Shown here piece by piece: positions 12,899 to 23,810 of a stretch of 64,000 nucleotides of DNA; position 1 is the first letter of the stretch, and every line of letters begins with the position of its first letter. Made by a program: the position numbers and the translations under genes. The notes under the pieces were generated by a model that had not been told where the DNA came from, searched no databases, and worked only from the letters and a program-made list of their open reading frames with translations. The DNA comes from Aquila chrysaetos chrysaetos. Lineage: Eukaryota > Chordata > Aves > Accipitriformes > Accipitridae. Location of the stretch: the NCBI RefSeq assembly GCF_900496995.4, contig NC_044023.1:24188453-24252452 (forward strand), given 5' to 3'.

Positions 12899-14685
12899 GG
12901 GAAGGAACAACTCTGCAGTGCTGTCTAGGGAAACGTGCTCTTACCTCCTTTGTGCTCTGGAGTATCGAAGTTCTGAAGTGAAGGGTTTGCCAAAAAAAGA
13001 AGTGACATCCCTGTGGATTTTTAAAGATTGGACAAACTTTTGTTAGGAACAGTCTGGGTGTTGCTCTGGGGCACACTTATGTAGGCGTGCTTAGGGTGAA
13101 TAGCCAGTCCAGAATTAGCCATCAAAAAACCCTTTAAAATAGGTGTTTTAATAAGAATGCCGTAAGTCTTTGTGTTCCCTTTTGCTGCAGAGCGCCCGGC
13201 GGTGGCAGCGGAGGCCCCTCGGAGCCGCACCGACCCGAGAGCGCAGGCTGCGGAGGTCGTGCGTCTGCCGCCCTTCCCTGCGGCTCCTTCCCTGCGGGCA
13301 CAGAAGCCCGTTTGCCTGTGGCTCTCGGCATCCTGCCCAAACGGAGGCCTCGGAGAACGCCTGCGCGGTGCTCCTGCTTGCAAAATCCCCCAGTAGAACC
13401 GGGTCGGTGACAGGCTGAAACCAGCTCTGATCTGACACCCCCAGCACACCCACCCTGGGGGCAGCCTCGGTGCCGGGGCCGATGCAGGAGAGCATCGCCC
13501 TGTGCCAGGACGGCAGCTGCTGCCTGTGTCTCTCCCCCTACAGCAAAATCAGCAAAACTCCTGTCTCTCTCGCTCCCTCTCATCCTCTCTGCTTACACAT
13601 TAGCAGAAACCACGTAGGTTTTTTTTCATTTTAGGATTAGCGTTAGAAAAGACTTCCTTTACAAAGTAATTTTCAACTCACTTGTTTAAAATTTGTCGGC
13701 TGCTAAATGTGTTTCCCCAGTCATTTTTTCCTTACTCTCACCCCTCACAATCCCCGTTCAAGCCGACATATGGGTCTTTTTATTTTTTAAAAATTTCCCA
13801 GGCCCTCGAGCTGTGTTCCTCCCATGTGGATTTTGCTGTGATAACCTACTAACTCAGCTGGTACTTCAGTGACAGAAGAGTGCCAGGCTGCAGGGGAGCA
13901 CATCCCTGTTGGATGCAGCAGTCTGTTGGGGGCTGCCAGTACCACCCATGAAAACCCCTCCGTTAGGCCCCAAACAGCACAAGAACCAAGAACTATGTAA
14001 AAAATCACGGCAGAGGAGAGGAGGGTTGTTTGGTTTGTTTTTAAATATGAGTGTCGGTATCTTTCTGTTTGCTTTCACATTTCTGAACTTTTTAGGGTCT
14101 GTTTGCTTCATCTCCTCAAGCTCTGCGCTGCAAACGCAAGTGTTTGCACTTAAATTAAATTATCCTTACACCTAAAGCAAGCAGAGGTTCTCCTGCAAGT
14201 TTTTCTGAGAAATGTTGCAAGATGGCTAATAGAAAAAAGAAGTATGTGGCAGAACTGCCTCCTGCAGGCACTTGAGCCAATACCCCTGGTCTGGATGAGG
14301 CCGGGAAGCGGGTGCTGTCCCCAGGGGCAGAACTCGTCCCCCCCAGCCCACGGCCACAGGGGTGACCCCACGTCCTCTCCCCCCGCAACCTCCTGCTCTC
14401 CCCATCCCTGCAGCCGCCAAGGGCATCGCACGCAGCACGTACAGCAAAAGCCTTTTAGTCCTAGGCAATGATTTTCATATTGGTACAACCACTCCTCAGA
14501 TGGTGTTAGTGGGTATTTTAAAATGAAATCCTTTAAAGTTAGATTTGCTAATTGGATAGATTTTGAAATATATCATTATAGATTATGTCATAACTCAGGA
14601 AAACTGACAAATAAAATGGGGAAAGAAAGGCACCAGTCATAAACTGCATAGCTGGACTGAAAATGTCACTGTCAATATGCATCAC

Positions 14686-14691
14686 TTTAAT
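14686..14691 (-). promoter_or_regulatory. possible SSUH2 poly(A) signal (ATTAAA)
   Basis: Plus strand TTTAAT reads ATTAAA on the minus strand, about 280 nt past the SSUH2 stop. It is the nearest common signal variant found 3' of the gene. A canonical AATAAA lies further on at 13779-13784, so the true site could be either. Such hexamers are frequent by chance in AT-rich DNA. Confidence 0.3.
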
Positions 14692-14968
14692 GATATAGCA
14701 TTGCAACAAGAAAGGAAAACATCCACAGGGGGAATCTTTACCCAAAGGCCTGATCCTGCACCCGGTGGGAGGCCTGGAGCTGGCCCCAGCTCTGAGATAC
14801 AAGTAGTTTGGAGGGAGAGGCATCGTGGTTTTCCTCCCCTTCTCCATTTTGTTTGCAGTCCCACACTGGTGCAGTGGGGAAGGTCCTGGAGCATCCCCAG
14901 TCCCCGCAGGCGCAGGCGGTCACTGGGTGATTGCTGCTGTCGTCGTGCTTTTCTCCCAGCACCGGCGC

Positions 14969-15115
14969 TCAGACGACGGTGCAGCCGCAGCAGCACCTCT
15001 CGGGGTAGTCCAGCGCGCGCACCTCGTTTTCGAGCCCATAGATGTAGTAGAGGTAAGGCTTCCCTGAATACTGGCAGTGAACTTCTGTGATGGGGATTAG
15101 CTCAATTGTTTGGCG
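14969..15115 (-). CDS. SSUH2: SSUH2 last coding exon with stop codon
   Basis: A 147-nt coding part with acceptor ctttccttttcccag. It encodes 48 residues beginning RQTIELIPITEVHCQYSGKP and containing YLYYIYGLENEV and DYPER, then ends CCCGCTVV and TGA (plus-strand tca at 14969-14971). Human ends YCCGCTIV. The final four residues, CTVV, have the form of a CaaX box and the cysteine cluster could be lipidated; this is inference. The 3' UTR continues leftward. Possible poly(A) signals on the minus strand are ATTAAA (14686-14691) and AATAAA (13779-13784); neither is proven. Confidence 0.97.
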   Translation of the reverse strand, partial: RQTIELIPITEVHCQYSGKPYLYYIYGLENEVRALDYPERCCCGCTVV

Positions 15116-15562
15116 CTGGGAAAAGGAAAGAAGGAAAAGCTCGAATTAAATAAGCGGTTTGGAGCAGATGCTGTATCTCGCTTTAGACCAACTCATGTAG
15201 AGAGGGAAAAAGCCCCAACTTTCAGCCACAAGCCTTGCAGGTCCGAGAGAGCTGCTGCTTTGTGAAGGGGGAAAGAAAATCTGATGGAGACCCACCAGCC
15301 CATCACTACAGCCGTCAAAAATTTCCCTAGCTGCAGCCAGCACGGAGGAGCTAGCATGTTTCGGCCCTCACATCCTAGACCACTTTTACTGCATTTATAG
15401 CTATTTAAGCAAATTCCTTTAAGCCCTTGTTTCCAGTCCTCGGTGTGTTAGCATATGCCCCCATCTCATGCGTGGCTGAGGTCTGCGTGTGGACATGGTT
15501 CCCTCTCCTTGCCCTGAGAACGTGGGGGAGCCGCGGGAGATGGGATGTGCACCAGCAAACAC

Positions 15563-15582
15563 TGGTGGTGGTGGTGGTGGTG
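15563..15582. repeat. (TGG)6 microsatellite
   Basis: Six TGG units plus two bases within an SSUH2 intron. Confidence 0.9.
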
Positions 15583-16968
15583 AATCACCACCTTTGTGGA
15601 CACACGTACCTCTGTCCCTTGGAAGCAGGAAGAGCTGTCCGTGATGGGCTGCACTGTGCTGTGTTACTGCAGCAGAAATTGCTGCAGATTTAACCCCTGC
15701 TGCTCTGCTCCCTTCCCTGTCTGAGGGCGAAGGAAGCTGCTTTCATCTCCACTTATCTGGTAATTATTATTCATGGCTGAATTACAGGAGATAGCCTGGT
15801 ATCAGTGCTGCGGTGGCACTTTATCTCCTCATGGAGGGCCCTGCTTTGCTCCTTCCTTTCCTTTGCAGAATGAGTTCAGCAATTCCTGCCTTTCCCTAAC
15901 ACCAACCAAACCCAAGTTTTGGTGAATTTTTCATCTGTAATCAGCCAGAACTGCCGCCAGCTCAAACCCAGCGACATACACCAGCCCCTTGGTGCTGCTC
16001 GACGGGATGGAAGAAGGAAGGGAGCCAAGCGGTGCCCGGCAGCCGGTCAGGTCTCCTGAGCAGCCGGTGCAGCCCTGGGAGCCGCACGGAGCCGAGGGGC
16101 AGGCGCCCACCCCGGCTCTCGCCTCTCGTTGCAATTACATGCAAAGTCTCTGTTTTAAATAGAGCTCAACGAGCCCGGCAAAGTCTGCCTGGCTCCAGCC
16201 CCTCCAACCCCAGAGGGTAGCTGTGGTCCTGATATTTACCTCCAACACAGGGCCAATGTCGTAAGAAGCCAGAATAGAGTCAGCCAAGCAGAGAAGAGCC
16301 TTTCCCCCCCCGCTTTCTCCAAAAGATGTTGATTATTAAGCGGAAGAACTTCAGCCAACGACAAGCAGAGGGGATGAAAAATTCAATGGTGGGGAAAGTG
16401 CCGGCAGAAGGCAGCCCGGATAGGCATAAATACCGCGCGGTGCCGGGGATTTGGCAGGGCAGGAGGTTTTCAGCACCTGCTTTCCCATACAGCTAGAGGA
16501 TGCTTTGGCTGGTGTGCAGCAATCTAGTGAACAAACTGCCTTTGATGCTGAGAAGTGGAAATTATAGGCTGGAATTAAGTTGGAAGACAGAAATTTGCCA
16601 AAGAGCTGGTTTTGACAGACCACATGGAAAATCAAACCATCTCCCTTTAAGTTTATTTTGGTCTTTCAGTTTACTTGCATTTTTAATGTGAAACCTTCTC
16701 TTTCCTGTGGGTGAAAAGACAGTATGTTCTAGCTCAAGTTTTGCATTTGCAATCATATTTATAATAGCAGCAACAGAGATTACAACACTCTAGCGAGAAT
16801 CAGATGGAGTGGAATCCTAATGTTTATTCAAAATTAGCTTCTAAGATAAAAATAGTGGTAATAAATAATGTTTGCAGGGGCTTTGAAAAGGTAAAAGGAA
16901 CAATAATAACCACAGTCGCCTACATCTTTCAAGACGTGCCTGAAAAGTTATTTCCCTGGTATTTCGCT

Positions 16969-17004
16969 TGATAATTAAGATTTCTTTGATAATTAGGATT
17001 TCTT
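16969..17004. repeat. 18-bp tandem duplication (2 copies)
   Basis: tgataattaagatttctt is followed directly by a copy with one change (aagatt to aggatt). Each unit carries a TAATTA core. It lies in an SSUH2 intron. Confidence 0.85.
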
Positions 17005-17176
17005 TTTCATTTGCTAAAGATCACCTCTAAATAAAAAATGAAATCGGTTACTATTCTCAACATCTTATTGTGTCTAACCATTAATCAAGCTTCATTAGCT
17101 GAGCCCCTGGGTGCAGGGGTGTGCAGCAGGCTGTGGGGGGACGTGCAGGCGGCTCCGCTCCGGGCTCCCCCCTTAC

Positions 17177-17284
17177 CTGCCGGAGGATGCGGGAGGACGT
17201 GGCAAACGCCGCGCTGTGCTCTGCGACGGCTCGCTGCGAGGCCAGGGAGATCTCGGGATCGGGAAAGTCGATGATAGGGTACAC
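17177..17284 (-). CDS. SSUH2: SSUH2 coding exon J
   Basis: A 108-nt exon in phase 0 on both sides, with acceptor ctttcttgcag and donor GTAAGG. It encodes VYPIIDFPDPEISLASQRAV and AEHSAAFATSSRILRQ. Human has VYPIVDFPLRDISLASQRGI and AEHSAAL in the same place. The alternation of hydrophobic strand and helix suggests part of a folded C-terminal domain. Confidence 0.97.
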
Positions 17285-19232
17285 CTGCAAGAAAGAAACC
17301 CAGCCGTGCAAAAGAGACACCCTATTTGTCTGGCACAAACATATTCGTTTCACCTGTTACTGGCACATGCAAGGAAAGACCTGGGCATATAATGGACATA
17401 CATAGCGTAAATGCTGAGCTCAAAGTCCCAAAGGCATGTCCATCCCGCCCCAGCAAAGTGTAGAAGAGTCCAGAACAGGGACAGACCCCTCTAGACAGCG
17501 GTTAGTGCTGCCCAGGGAGCAGGACAGCACGGGCAGAGGCTGCTGTTCCCAAGCTGGCAGGTTTGGTTAAAAACCAGTGCTGGGTGACTTGGTGACTCTG
17601 TGGCCCGACAGGATTCACTGTCACCTTCTTCCAGCAGCGCAACACTGTTAAATTCGAAAGGTTTTTTTTTAAAACCTTTCTGTTTTCCCCTAGCATGTGG
17701 ACAAATTACAGAAGAAATACTGGGCTTGTGGGCAAAGCAGAACTAGTCATGAATGCAGCTACTTCTCGCATAGCCAGGAGTGAGAGCCGTTTATGTGAGA
17801 GGCCCGCTGATTTTAATGCTCATAGGACTTCAGATCTAAAGCGTTCGCTGGAGAGTGACTCAGATGCTAAAGAATCATTCAAATCCCAAAGGGATTCTGC
17901 AATACCAGATGCAAAGTCTTCACTACAGATGCATGACGCTGAGTAATAGCTCTCTGGGGGAAAGCTGGTCCGTGCTTGGATGGTGCCTATCTCCCCGTCT
18001 TGGTACATGACTAAAGTTTTTACAAGTTACTGCAAAACAACTAATAAATAATAAAAAGGCACAGTTAAATCCTCACTCATTTGCATTTGCATTAAAAACA
18101 AAAAGATCAAGCTGAGGACTGAGCAGTACAGAAATGGCATTGGCTGTAGGAGAGCACTGTGCTTCAGCCATTTTTTGACTGTTTCGCCCCAGGCTCCTGC
18201 AGGTATACAGAGGCAGATTCCCTCTGGGAGCCCTGTACCACAGGAGCTGGAGAAGAAATGTCCGGCACTGATGAACATCTTGTTTAAGGCCCTGCACCCG
18301 CAGGTCCCCATGGCAGCACAGCGAGCAGCCCCAGCCCACAGCAGCACCTCTGCACTGGATCCTGGCTCCGAAGCTGGCACGATCCGCTCCGGCCTGCGGG
18401 ATGAGCTCCCAGCGGCTCTGCAGGCGGGCGGGTTTGCTGGTTGATGGCAATGCCACGCAGGCACTCCGGCAAGGGGCGAGAGCCACTGTCCCACGGCCTC
18501 TCCCTGCAAAGCCTGCAGCCGATGGCGCTGACGCTGTACAGGCGGTGGAAAATGTGCAAGGGGCAATATAGAAAGCCCCAGGGATGGATCTGCTGCTGGA
18601 TGTCTCCCGCTGCTGCTGGAGAGCTGCGGAGAATGACTCCGGGGTGGGATTTCTGCTAGTCTGGTGATGGCCACCAGAAGTAACCTGGGGCGGTTGAGCG
18701 CTGACTGCTGCAGCGCGGGTTGGTCGCATTTTGTCAGGCAGAAAACCCGACCACTCTCAGTTCCTCAGAGGAAGCTAAGGATGCTCTGTACTACCTAAGG
18801 GCAATGGACCAAAGCCACCTCGTTGCTTTGGTGCTGGTGCCGCCCCGTCAGACCGCACAGTCACCTGCGGGTCCCCCTGCTCCTGCCAAAGCATTTCTGT
18901 TCCAGCCCGAGAGATCCCTGGCCCCAATGCCCCCGCAGGGAGGAGCAAAGTCGCAATCCCCCAGTGCCTGCTGATGGAAAAAGACCCACTTTTGCTGGGT
19001 TTCATAATCCCATCGCTCCCTAAGTTTCTCCTGACTGTAGAAACGGGAAAAGCTGTTTCCCACAAACGGGAACTGGGCAGCTTTGCTGCAGGAGAGGGCA
19101 CTGGTTATTGCCGTGTCCAGAGCAGCCGCTGGCCACCGCAGCAGAGACGCGCAGCTGGAAGCCATTTCACATCCCCCCTCCTTCACAGCCGCTCCGAGAG
19201 GGATCCCCTCCAGCCCCGAGAGTCACACTCAC
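17285..19232 (-). other. SSUH2 intron I-J
   Basis: A 1.95-kb intron with a perfect 10-bp inverted repeat at 17656-17680 and a stretch at about 17.76-18.01 kb that is open on both strands (83 codons plus, 62 codons minus). I do not recognise either frame, and splice signals there are weak. The rest shows nothing. Confidence 0.6.
17656..17680. repeat. perfect 10-bp inverted repeat
   Basis: GAAAGGTTTT, five T, then AAAACCTTTC. The arms are perfectly complementary, giving a stem-loop on either strand. It lies within an SSUH2 intron. Confidence 0.85.
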
Positions 19233-19338
19233 CACCACATTTTCATCTTTAAATATATTCTCTCCACTGACTTTGCTGAGCAGCTCTCTCGGGAAGTTCA
19301 GGTGATGCTCAGAAACAAATTCAAAGACATTGTTCCTC
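19233..19338 (-). CDS. SSUH2: SSUH2 coding exon I
   Basis: A 106-nt exon with acceptor ccctcttgcag and donor GTGAGT. G completes tryptophan, then 35 residues: RNNVFEFVSEHHLNFPRELL followed by KVSGENIFKDENVV. Human SSUH2 reads KNSLFEFVSEHRLNCPRELL here. It ends in phase 0. Confidence 0.97.
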
Positions 19339-20444
19339 CTGCAAGAGGGTGGGAAGACAACCGAACGATCTGAGGCTGGTTGCAGGGCACTGAGCTATCT
19401 CCAGGCTCTTTCTAAATGCCTGAGCAACGCTTGAATGCTCGCTGATTTCCGAGGACCATAATCACGCCTGCCTAACCTTTGTGCGCTCCCGCATTAGTTT
19501 CTTAATAACCTTGTATATGCAACAACCATGGATGACTCTTGCATAAATAATCTTGAAATCAGACCTTCATGGTGATCACCTTGCCCTACGGCTTTCAGAG
19601 CCTCCTACTCCTTGCAGCAGGAGAGGTCTTTCTTACATTCCCTTTCCAAAGCCACGGCTCGTATTACCGTGAACCATTTTGCTCTATTAGCTCTGGGACA
19701 TGGGCATGGTTAGTGGCTGATGGTGCCTCCAAAGGAGCTGCAGGTCTCATCTGGCAGAGCTGTGCTTGGCTGGGGTAGTGCAGCCCTGGGGCCCCAGTGC
19801 CCCCCAGGAGTCCTACCAGCGTGACGGGCATGGCTGGAGTGATTTCCAGTCTCTCAGGATGGACAAGATGGTGTTCTGAGAAATGAAGGTCTTCACACGG
19901 GGTAATGGAAGGCATTTTGTACAAAAATGGGAAAGTGCTCAGGAAGCACCCGGCGGGGCAGGTAATGGCTTTTTGCTAAACCTCACAAGCTAAGATCTTT
20001 TTCAGCCCCATCTGTTATCTCTGGCACTAGAGCTCCCAAATCGGAGATGCCAGAGCAACACCACAGCCGCCAGCCTTGTGCCGTCACTAAAGCCCCAGAA
20101 CAAGGAGCTCGGCCGCTGCCCCACATCACCCCTGCCTGCCGGGGGCTTTGGGTCTGAGCTCGTACCAGGCAGCGGCTCAGCCGCTCCGCCTCCATTTCTG
20201 ACTTCTCGAGTGACCGCGGACCATCCTTTACCTCTCTGAACCCACTTCAGCTCCCACCACCCCCCACGGACAAGACTGCCGTCATTGAGGACTAAAGCTG
20301 CCCCGCTAAGCCCCTGCTTCTGCCTGACCAAAGGCAATAAATGCTCTCCCAGCTTCCCCTTAGGAAGCCCAGCTGAGCTCCCAAGCCTTGAGGTAAAATA
20401 AGGAATAGAAGTAACAGCTCTGAACTTCTACCCATGCTGCTTAC

Positions 20445-20537
20445 CACCTTATCACCAGCTGCTTGAAATGTTGGAGCTTTTTCTCTCCCCGACAGGTCGC
20501 ACAGGTCTTGCTGCCCCGGCCAGAACATGTGTTGCAC
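20445..20537 (-). CDS. SSUH2: SSUH2 coding exon H, zinc-finger pairs 5-6
   Basis: A 93-nt exon with acceptor gcatccaaag and donor GTAAGC. One base completes arginine, then 30 residues contain CNTCSGRGSKTCATCRGEKK, followed by a hydrophobic strand (LQHFKQLVIR) and two bases of a tryptophan codon. It is nearly identical to human CSTCSGRGNKTCATCKGEKK. It closes the cysteine-rich region. Confidence 0.97.
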
Positions 20538-21983
20538 CTTTGGATGCAACAAAAAAGATTTTAAACAGGATTTTAAACACTGCCCACTTTCAGAAGCCTG
20601 CAGACCTGAGGGTGATTTATTTCAGACTGTGTAGCTCAGCTGGGTCAGCAGCTACAGGAGTCTATGATAGCACATGCACCGCACATACATCTTCCTCTGG
20701 TCTCTGACTCAAGGGCTGTAACATATTTGCTGGAAAAACAAATGACTAATGCCAGCCTCAGATCTATTTGTAAATGTGGAATTAGTCAAAGAATGTATTT
20801 GTACATCTAATTAAGGATAATCACAATTTCCCCACACAACGGTAGGAAGGCGAGTGTCACTTTGAAGACGCTGCTGCCTGTGTTTCTAACAGATGCAGGA
20901 GGCATATGCTTGTGCATGGAGCATTTTGATTGCATCAGAGCAACACAGATTAGCAGCAGTTAACAACTGATTCATTAAGGCTCTTCAAGCCATCATTAGC
21001 CCCAGTGGATTCATGCTTTAAAATGACTGCCATGATTATGCACGATACCATCTCTGTTATTTTAAACTTAATGGAGCCACATAAACAAAACAGTTTTAGA
21101 ACAGTGCCTTCTTTTTTTGTCACTTAAAGATAATTTTTAAGCCTGTTAAGTTTCATGTTTGGAAAAAGGCTGCGCTGGCTGTGAAACCTGCCAAACCCCA
21201 ACTGGGCGCTGCAGGAACCAGACCGAAGAGCAGCTCTGAAGTTTGCTGCTGCCATCCCAGGCCAGCTCCTTCCAGCCCTGTCCCACCCCCTTCCCCAAGC
21301 CCACCAGGACAGGAGGCTGAGCATGGACCTGGAGAGACTCAAAGTTGCAGCTCCTGAAGGTCTGAGAAACTCTGCTTTCATTGGAAAATCCAAAGCTTTC
21401 TCCAGTTTCTCAGAGAAGCTGGGAAATGTGACAGTTTTGTAACAGAAAGGTAAAAAAGATGGAAGAAAGGCAAGCTAAAAAATTATTATTTTCCAAAGGC
21501 TTAAGAGCTTCACTCACAAATTTGGGATACCAGCCTGGTTTCTGAATGCTGAGGGTGGGCCACACAGAATGAATAATAGATGTTAAAATGAAAGTTCATT
21601 TAAAAATCAGAGGGCAAAAAGACTATTTCTAATCATTTTTCCTGGAGAATAAAGCTGCTGCTGTACTGCTTTATCTGTTAGGTGGCCTTCATGGTAGAAA
21701 ATACAAAAAGCACACAGGCATGTAGAGCATGCTCCAACTCTGCACTGTAACCTCTGCCAGCAGCACGCAAGTGGAGCCATTTTGGCTCAGACATACCAGA
21801 TTAAGGGCTTTTTTTTCCCCTACCAACTTTCCGGTATTTTCCTCCTACTGGCAGACCCTCAGCTGATAACCTCCACCAAGCCAGTAGGACTGGGACGACC
21901 GGTTTCTACTAAACATGGCCTAAGGGAAGCAATACGCTCGGAGCAGAGCCACACTAACTGACGCGCAGAGGAGCCCATCGTAC
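20538..21983 (-). other. SSUH2 intron G-H with AT-rich candidate element
   Basis: A 1.45-kb intron. The block 20740-21080 is AT-rich, low in CpG, and dense in ATTA/TAAT and other homeodomain-like cores, unlike the GC-rich intron sequence next to it. This texture is common in conserved vertebrate regulatory elements; conservation was not tested. Confidence 0.4.
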
Positions 21984-22069
21984 CTTTTGCGACCTGTACC
22001 TGAACAAAGCTGGCATCTCTTTTGCTGCTTTAGTCTCCGCCGGGATCCCTTGCACGTTACACACCTCGT
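21984..22069 (-). CDS. SSUH2: SSUH2 coding exon G, zinc-finger pairs 3-4
   Basis: An 86-nt exon with acceptor tgtatttgtag. It encodes TRCVTCKGS, a basic linker (RRRLKQQKR), then CQLCSGTGRK and two bases of an arginine codon. Three AG|GT sites occur in tandem at its 3' end (GTACAG, GTCGCA, GTACGA over 16 nt). I chose the last because it keeps the CxxCxGxG motif whole and the reading frame into the next exon; the other two would shift the frame. Human has CPSCCGAKRKAKQ and CQLCAGSG at this place. Confidence 0.93.
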
Positions 22070-22981
22070 CTACAAATACACCGAAGAATTAAAATAGGTG
22101 GTGACTGCTAGAATATAAACATCAGGTTTATAAATCAAAAGCTTTTATGCACATTATCAAAATAATTGCTAACTCAGGCTTGCAGAGAAAGGCATATGCC
22201 AAGTACGTACATTGCAAATAAAGAGCGTACAAAATAGCTCATAAATTGTGACCCTGGATTAACGAGGTGTTCCAGTCAAACTCCCCAGTGATGCAAACTG
22301 GACACACAGTCTAGGTTGAAATGCCTTTTTTCTTACACGCTTGTTTTTCCACTGTTATTTAGTCCTGTAGTTAATAGTATACTTCTATTTAAGTATTTGT
22401 GTTTAATCAGATTAACTTTAATTAAGTGGCAAATTTGTGCAATAACAATACATCTTTTGGCTGTCTGGGAATATCTGTGCAGAAGAACAAATAAAGACAG
22501 GAGGCCAGATTTGTAGCTGCACTCGTACCCCTGGGTTAAACCTCCTCTCCCATTCAGAAACCCCAAATACAGGACTGAGCATATCTGAAAGATACCAAAC
22601 AGTTTGCTGTATTTCATGCCTAAGATCTGACCTCATTTCAACAGCGCAGAAGCAAATTCTCCTTTTCCTCTCACCATCATAACACATAGGCTACCGATTG
22701 AGGACGGGGTAAGACATCTTTGCTACCTGGGCAGGATTTTGACAACCCCATTCAGCAAGTCTGCAGGACCCGGGAACATCAGCTGGGAAGTGGACTGAAC
22801 ATGAGTGGGTTTGGGATGCAGGGTGGCAAAGGGGGAATAAAACAGAACTTGCCCTCAGATTTCCAACCCTCGTAATAAGTACAGTAATAAGATAGCATGT
22901 GTTATAATTTTGCAAATGGACCCCAAACTTAGAGGAATAGGAAATGCAGGCTGCCTGGCAGAAGGTTTTGCAGCTCCTTAC

Positions 22982-23044
22982 CCGACCTGCCCCGTGGCAC
23001 ACCCCGCACTTGGACCGGCCGTGACCATGGCATCTGTGACAGTC
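22982..23044 (-). CDS. SSUH2: SSUH2 coding exon F, zinc-finger pairs 1-2
   Basis: A 63-nt exon, phase 0 on both sides, with acceptor cttctgatttcag and donor GTAAGG. It encodes 21 residues with two CxxC pairs: DCHRCHGHGRSKC and CGVCHGAGR. This is the CxxCxGxG pattern of the DnaJ cysteine-rich domain and matches human ECHKCHGRGRYKC and CSGCHGAG. The four cysteines are inferred to bind zinc. Confidence 0.96.
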
Positions 23045-23685
23045 CTGAAATCAGAAGATTATTCATGCACAGAGCTGCCCAGGGATTTTGGATATCTCAT
23101 ATTATGCACATGCACTCTTCCTGCATCTAAATTCAGTGATAAAATTCTGGTCCTAACAGGAGAGAATCCAACACCATAAAATTGTGCTGTACGACCATTA
23201 AAGGAGTCATAAATAATAATTATTTAACAAAGGCAAATGTCCACGTAGTGCTGGCAAAAGAAAGTAATTTTTTTTCTTTATTCATTCTTTCACTTAAAAA
23301 GTAAAATAAATTGACCAGCTATAGAGCTTGTCAAAAGCTAAATGGGATCTGTCATGCAAACAAATGTCCTGCTAATGTTGAAAAAAAAATTTAACAAAAG
23401 AGGAAAGGTTATCCAGTGCTCTTTCTTGAAAAGGCTGCAGCAAGATTTGTCCTCAAACTTCTAGAAGAAGAAAACACCAGGAAGAAGGGATCTCTGACTG
23501 ATTTCCCTGGTGTTCAATGAGGAAAAGCCCATGAAAATGAGAACCGCAGTGAGGTGTCCATCGAGGAGCCGAGGGTCCCCGGGGAAGGGACACTGCCCCG
23601 GCTGGGGGCTGCTCCCCGAGCCCCGACAAGCCCATCGGCCGGGGAAGGGGGTCCCGCGAGCGGCCGACAGCGAGCGAGGACTCAC

Positions 23686-23810
23686 CCTGACCAGCGCCGA
23701 GCCGGGCACCCGGCAGCGCCGCGTCTGGCCCTGGAAGAGCGGGGGGGGCCCGACCTCCACGTCCCAGGGGTCCAGGGGGGCATCCCCGGGGGGTCCAGCT
23801 GCTCCGGGCT
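23686..23810 (-). CDS. SSUH2: SSUH2 coding exon E
   Basis: A 125-nt exon with acceptor ccctcctgcag and donor GTGAGT. AG completes the lysine codon, then 41 residues include a Gly/Pro/Ala-rich lead-in, PWDVEVGPPPLFQGQTRR and VPGSALVR. The second half aligns with human LWDIKVQGPPMFQEDTRK and VPHSSLVK. The exon is very GC-rich and contains C8 and C6 runs on the coding strand (plus-strand G runs near 23741-23748 and 23775-23780). These are prone to sequencing or replication slippage, but the frame is intact here. Confidence 0.93.

Larger units (their letters stand above)
7351..14685. other. intergenic, 3' flank of SSUH2
   Basis: Nothing recognisable as coding. It holds a 33-bp tandem duplication at 8888-8953, a T/A/CA-rich low-complexity run at 12836-12898, GC-rich CpG-containing patches at about 11.88-12.2 and 13.18-13.35 kb, and a short palindrome GTTATTAATAAC at 11463-11474. 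Confidence 0.55.
15116..17176 (-). other. SSUH2 intron J-last, with short repeats
   Basis: A 2.06-kb intron. It holds a TGG hexamer repeat (15563-15582) and an imperfect 18-bp tandem duplication (16969-17004), plus AT-rich sequence with TAATTA-type motifs at about 16.74-17.04 kb. No further exon was recognised. Confidence 0.7.
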
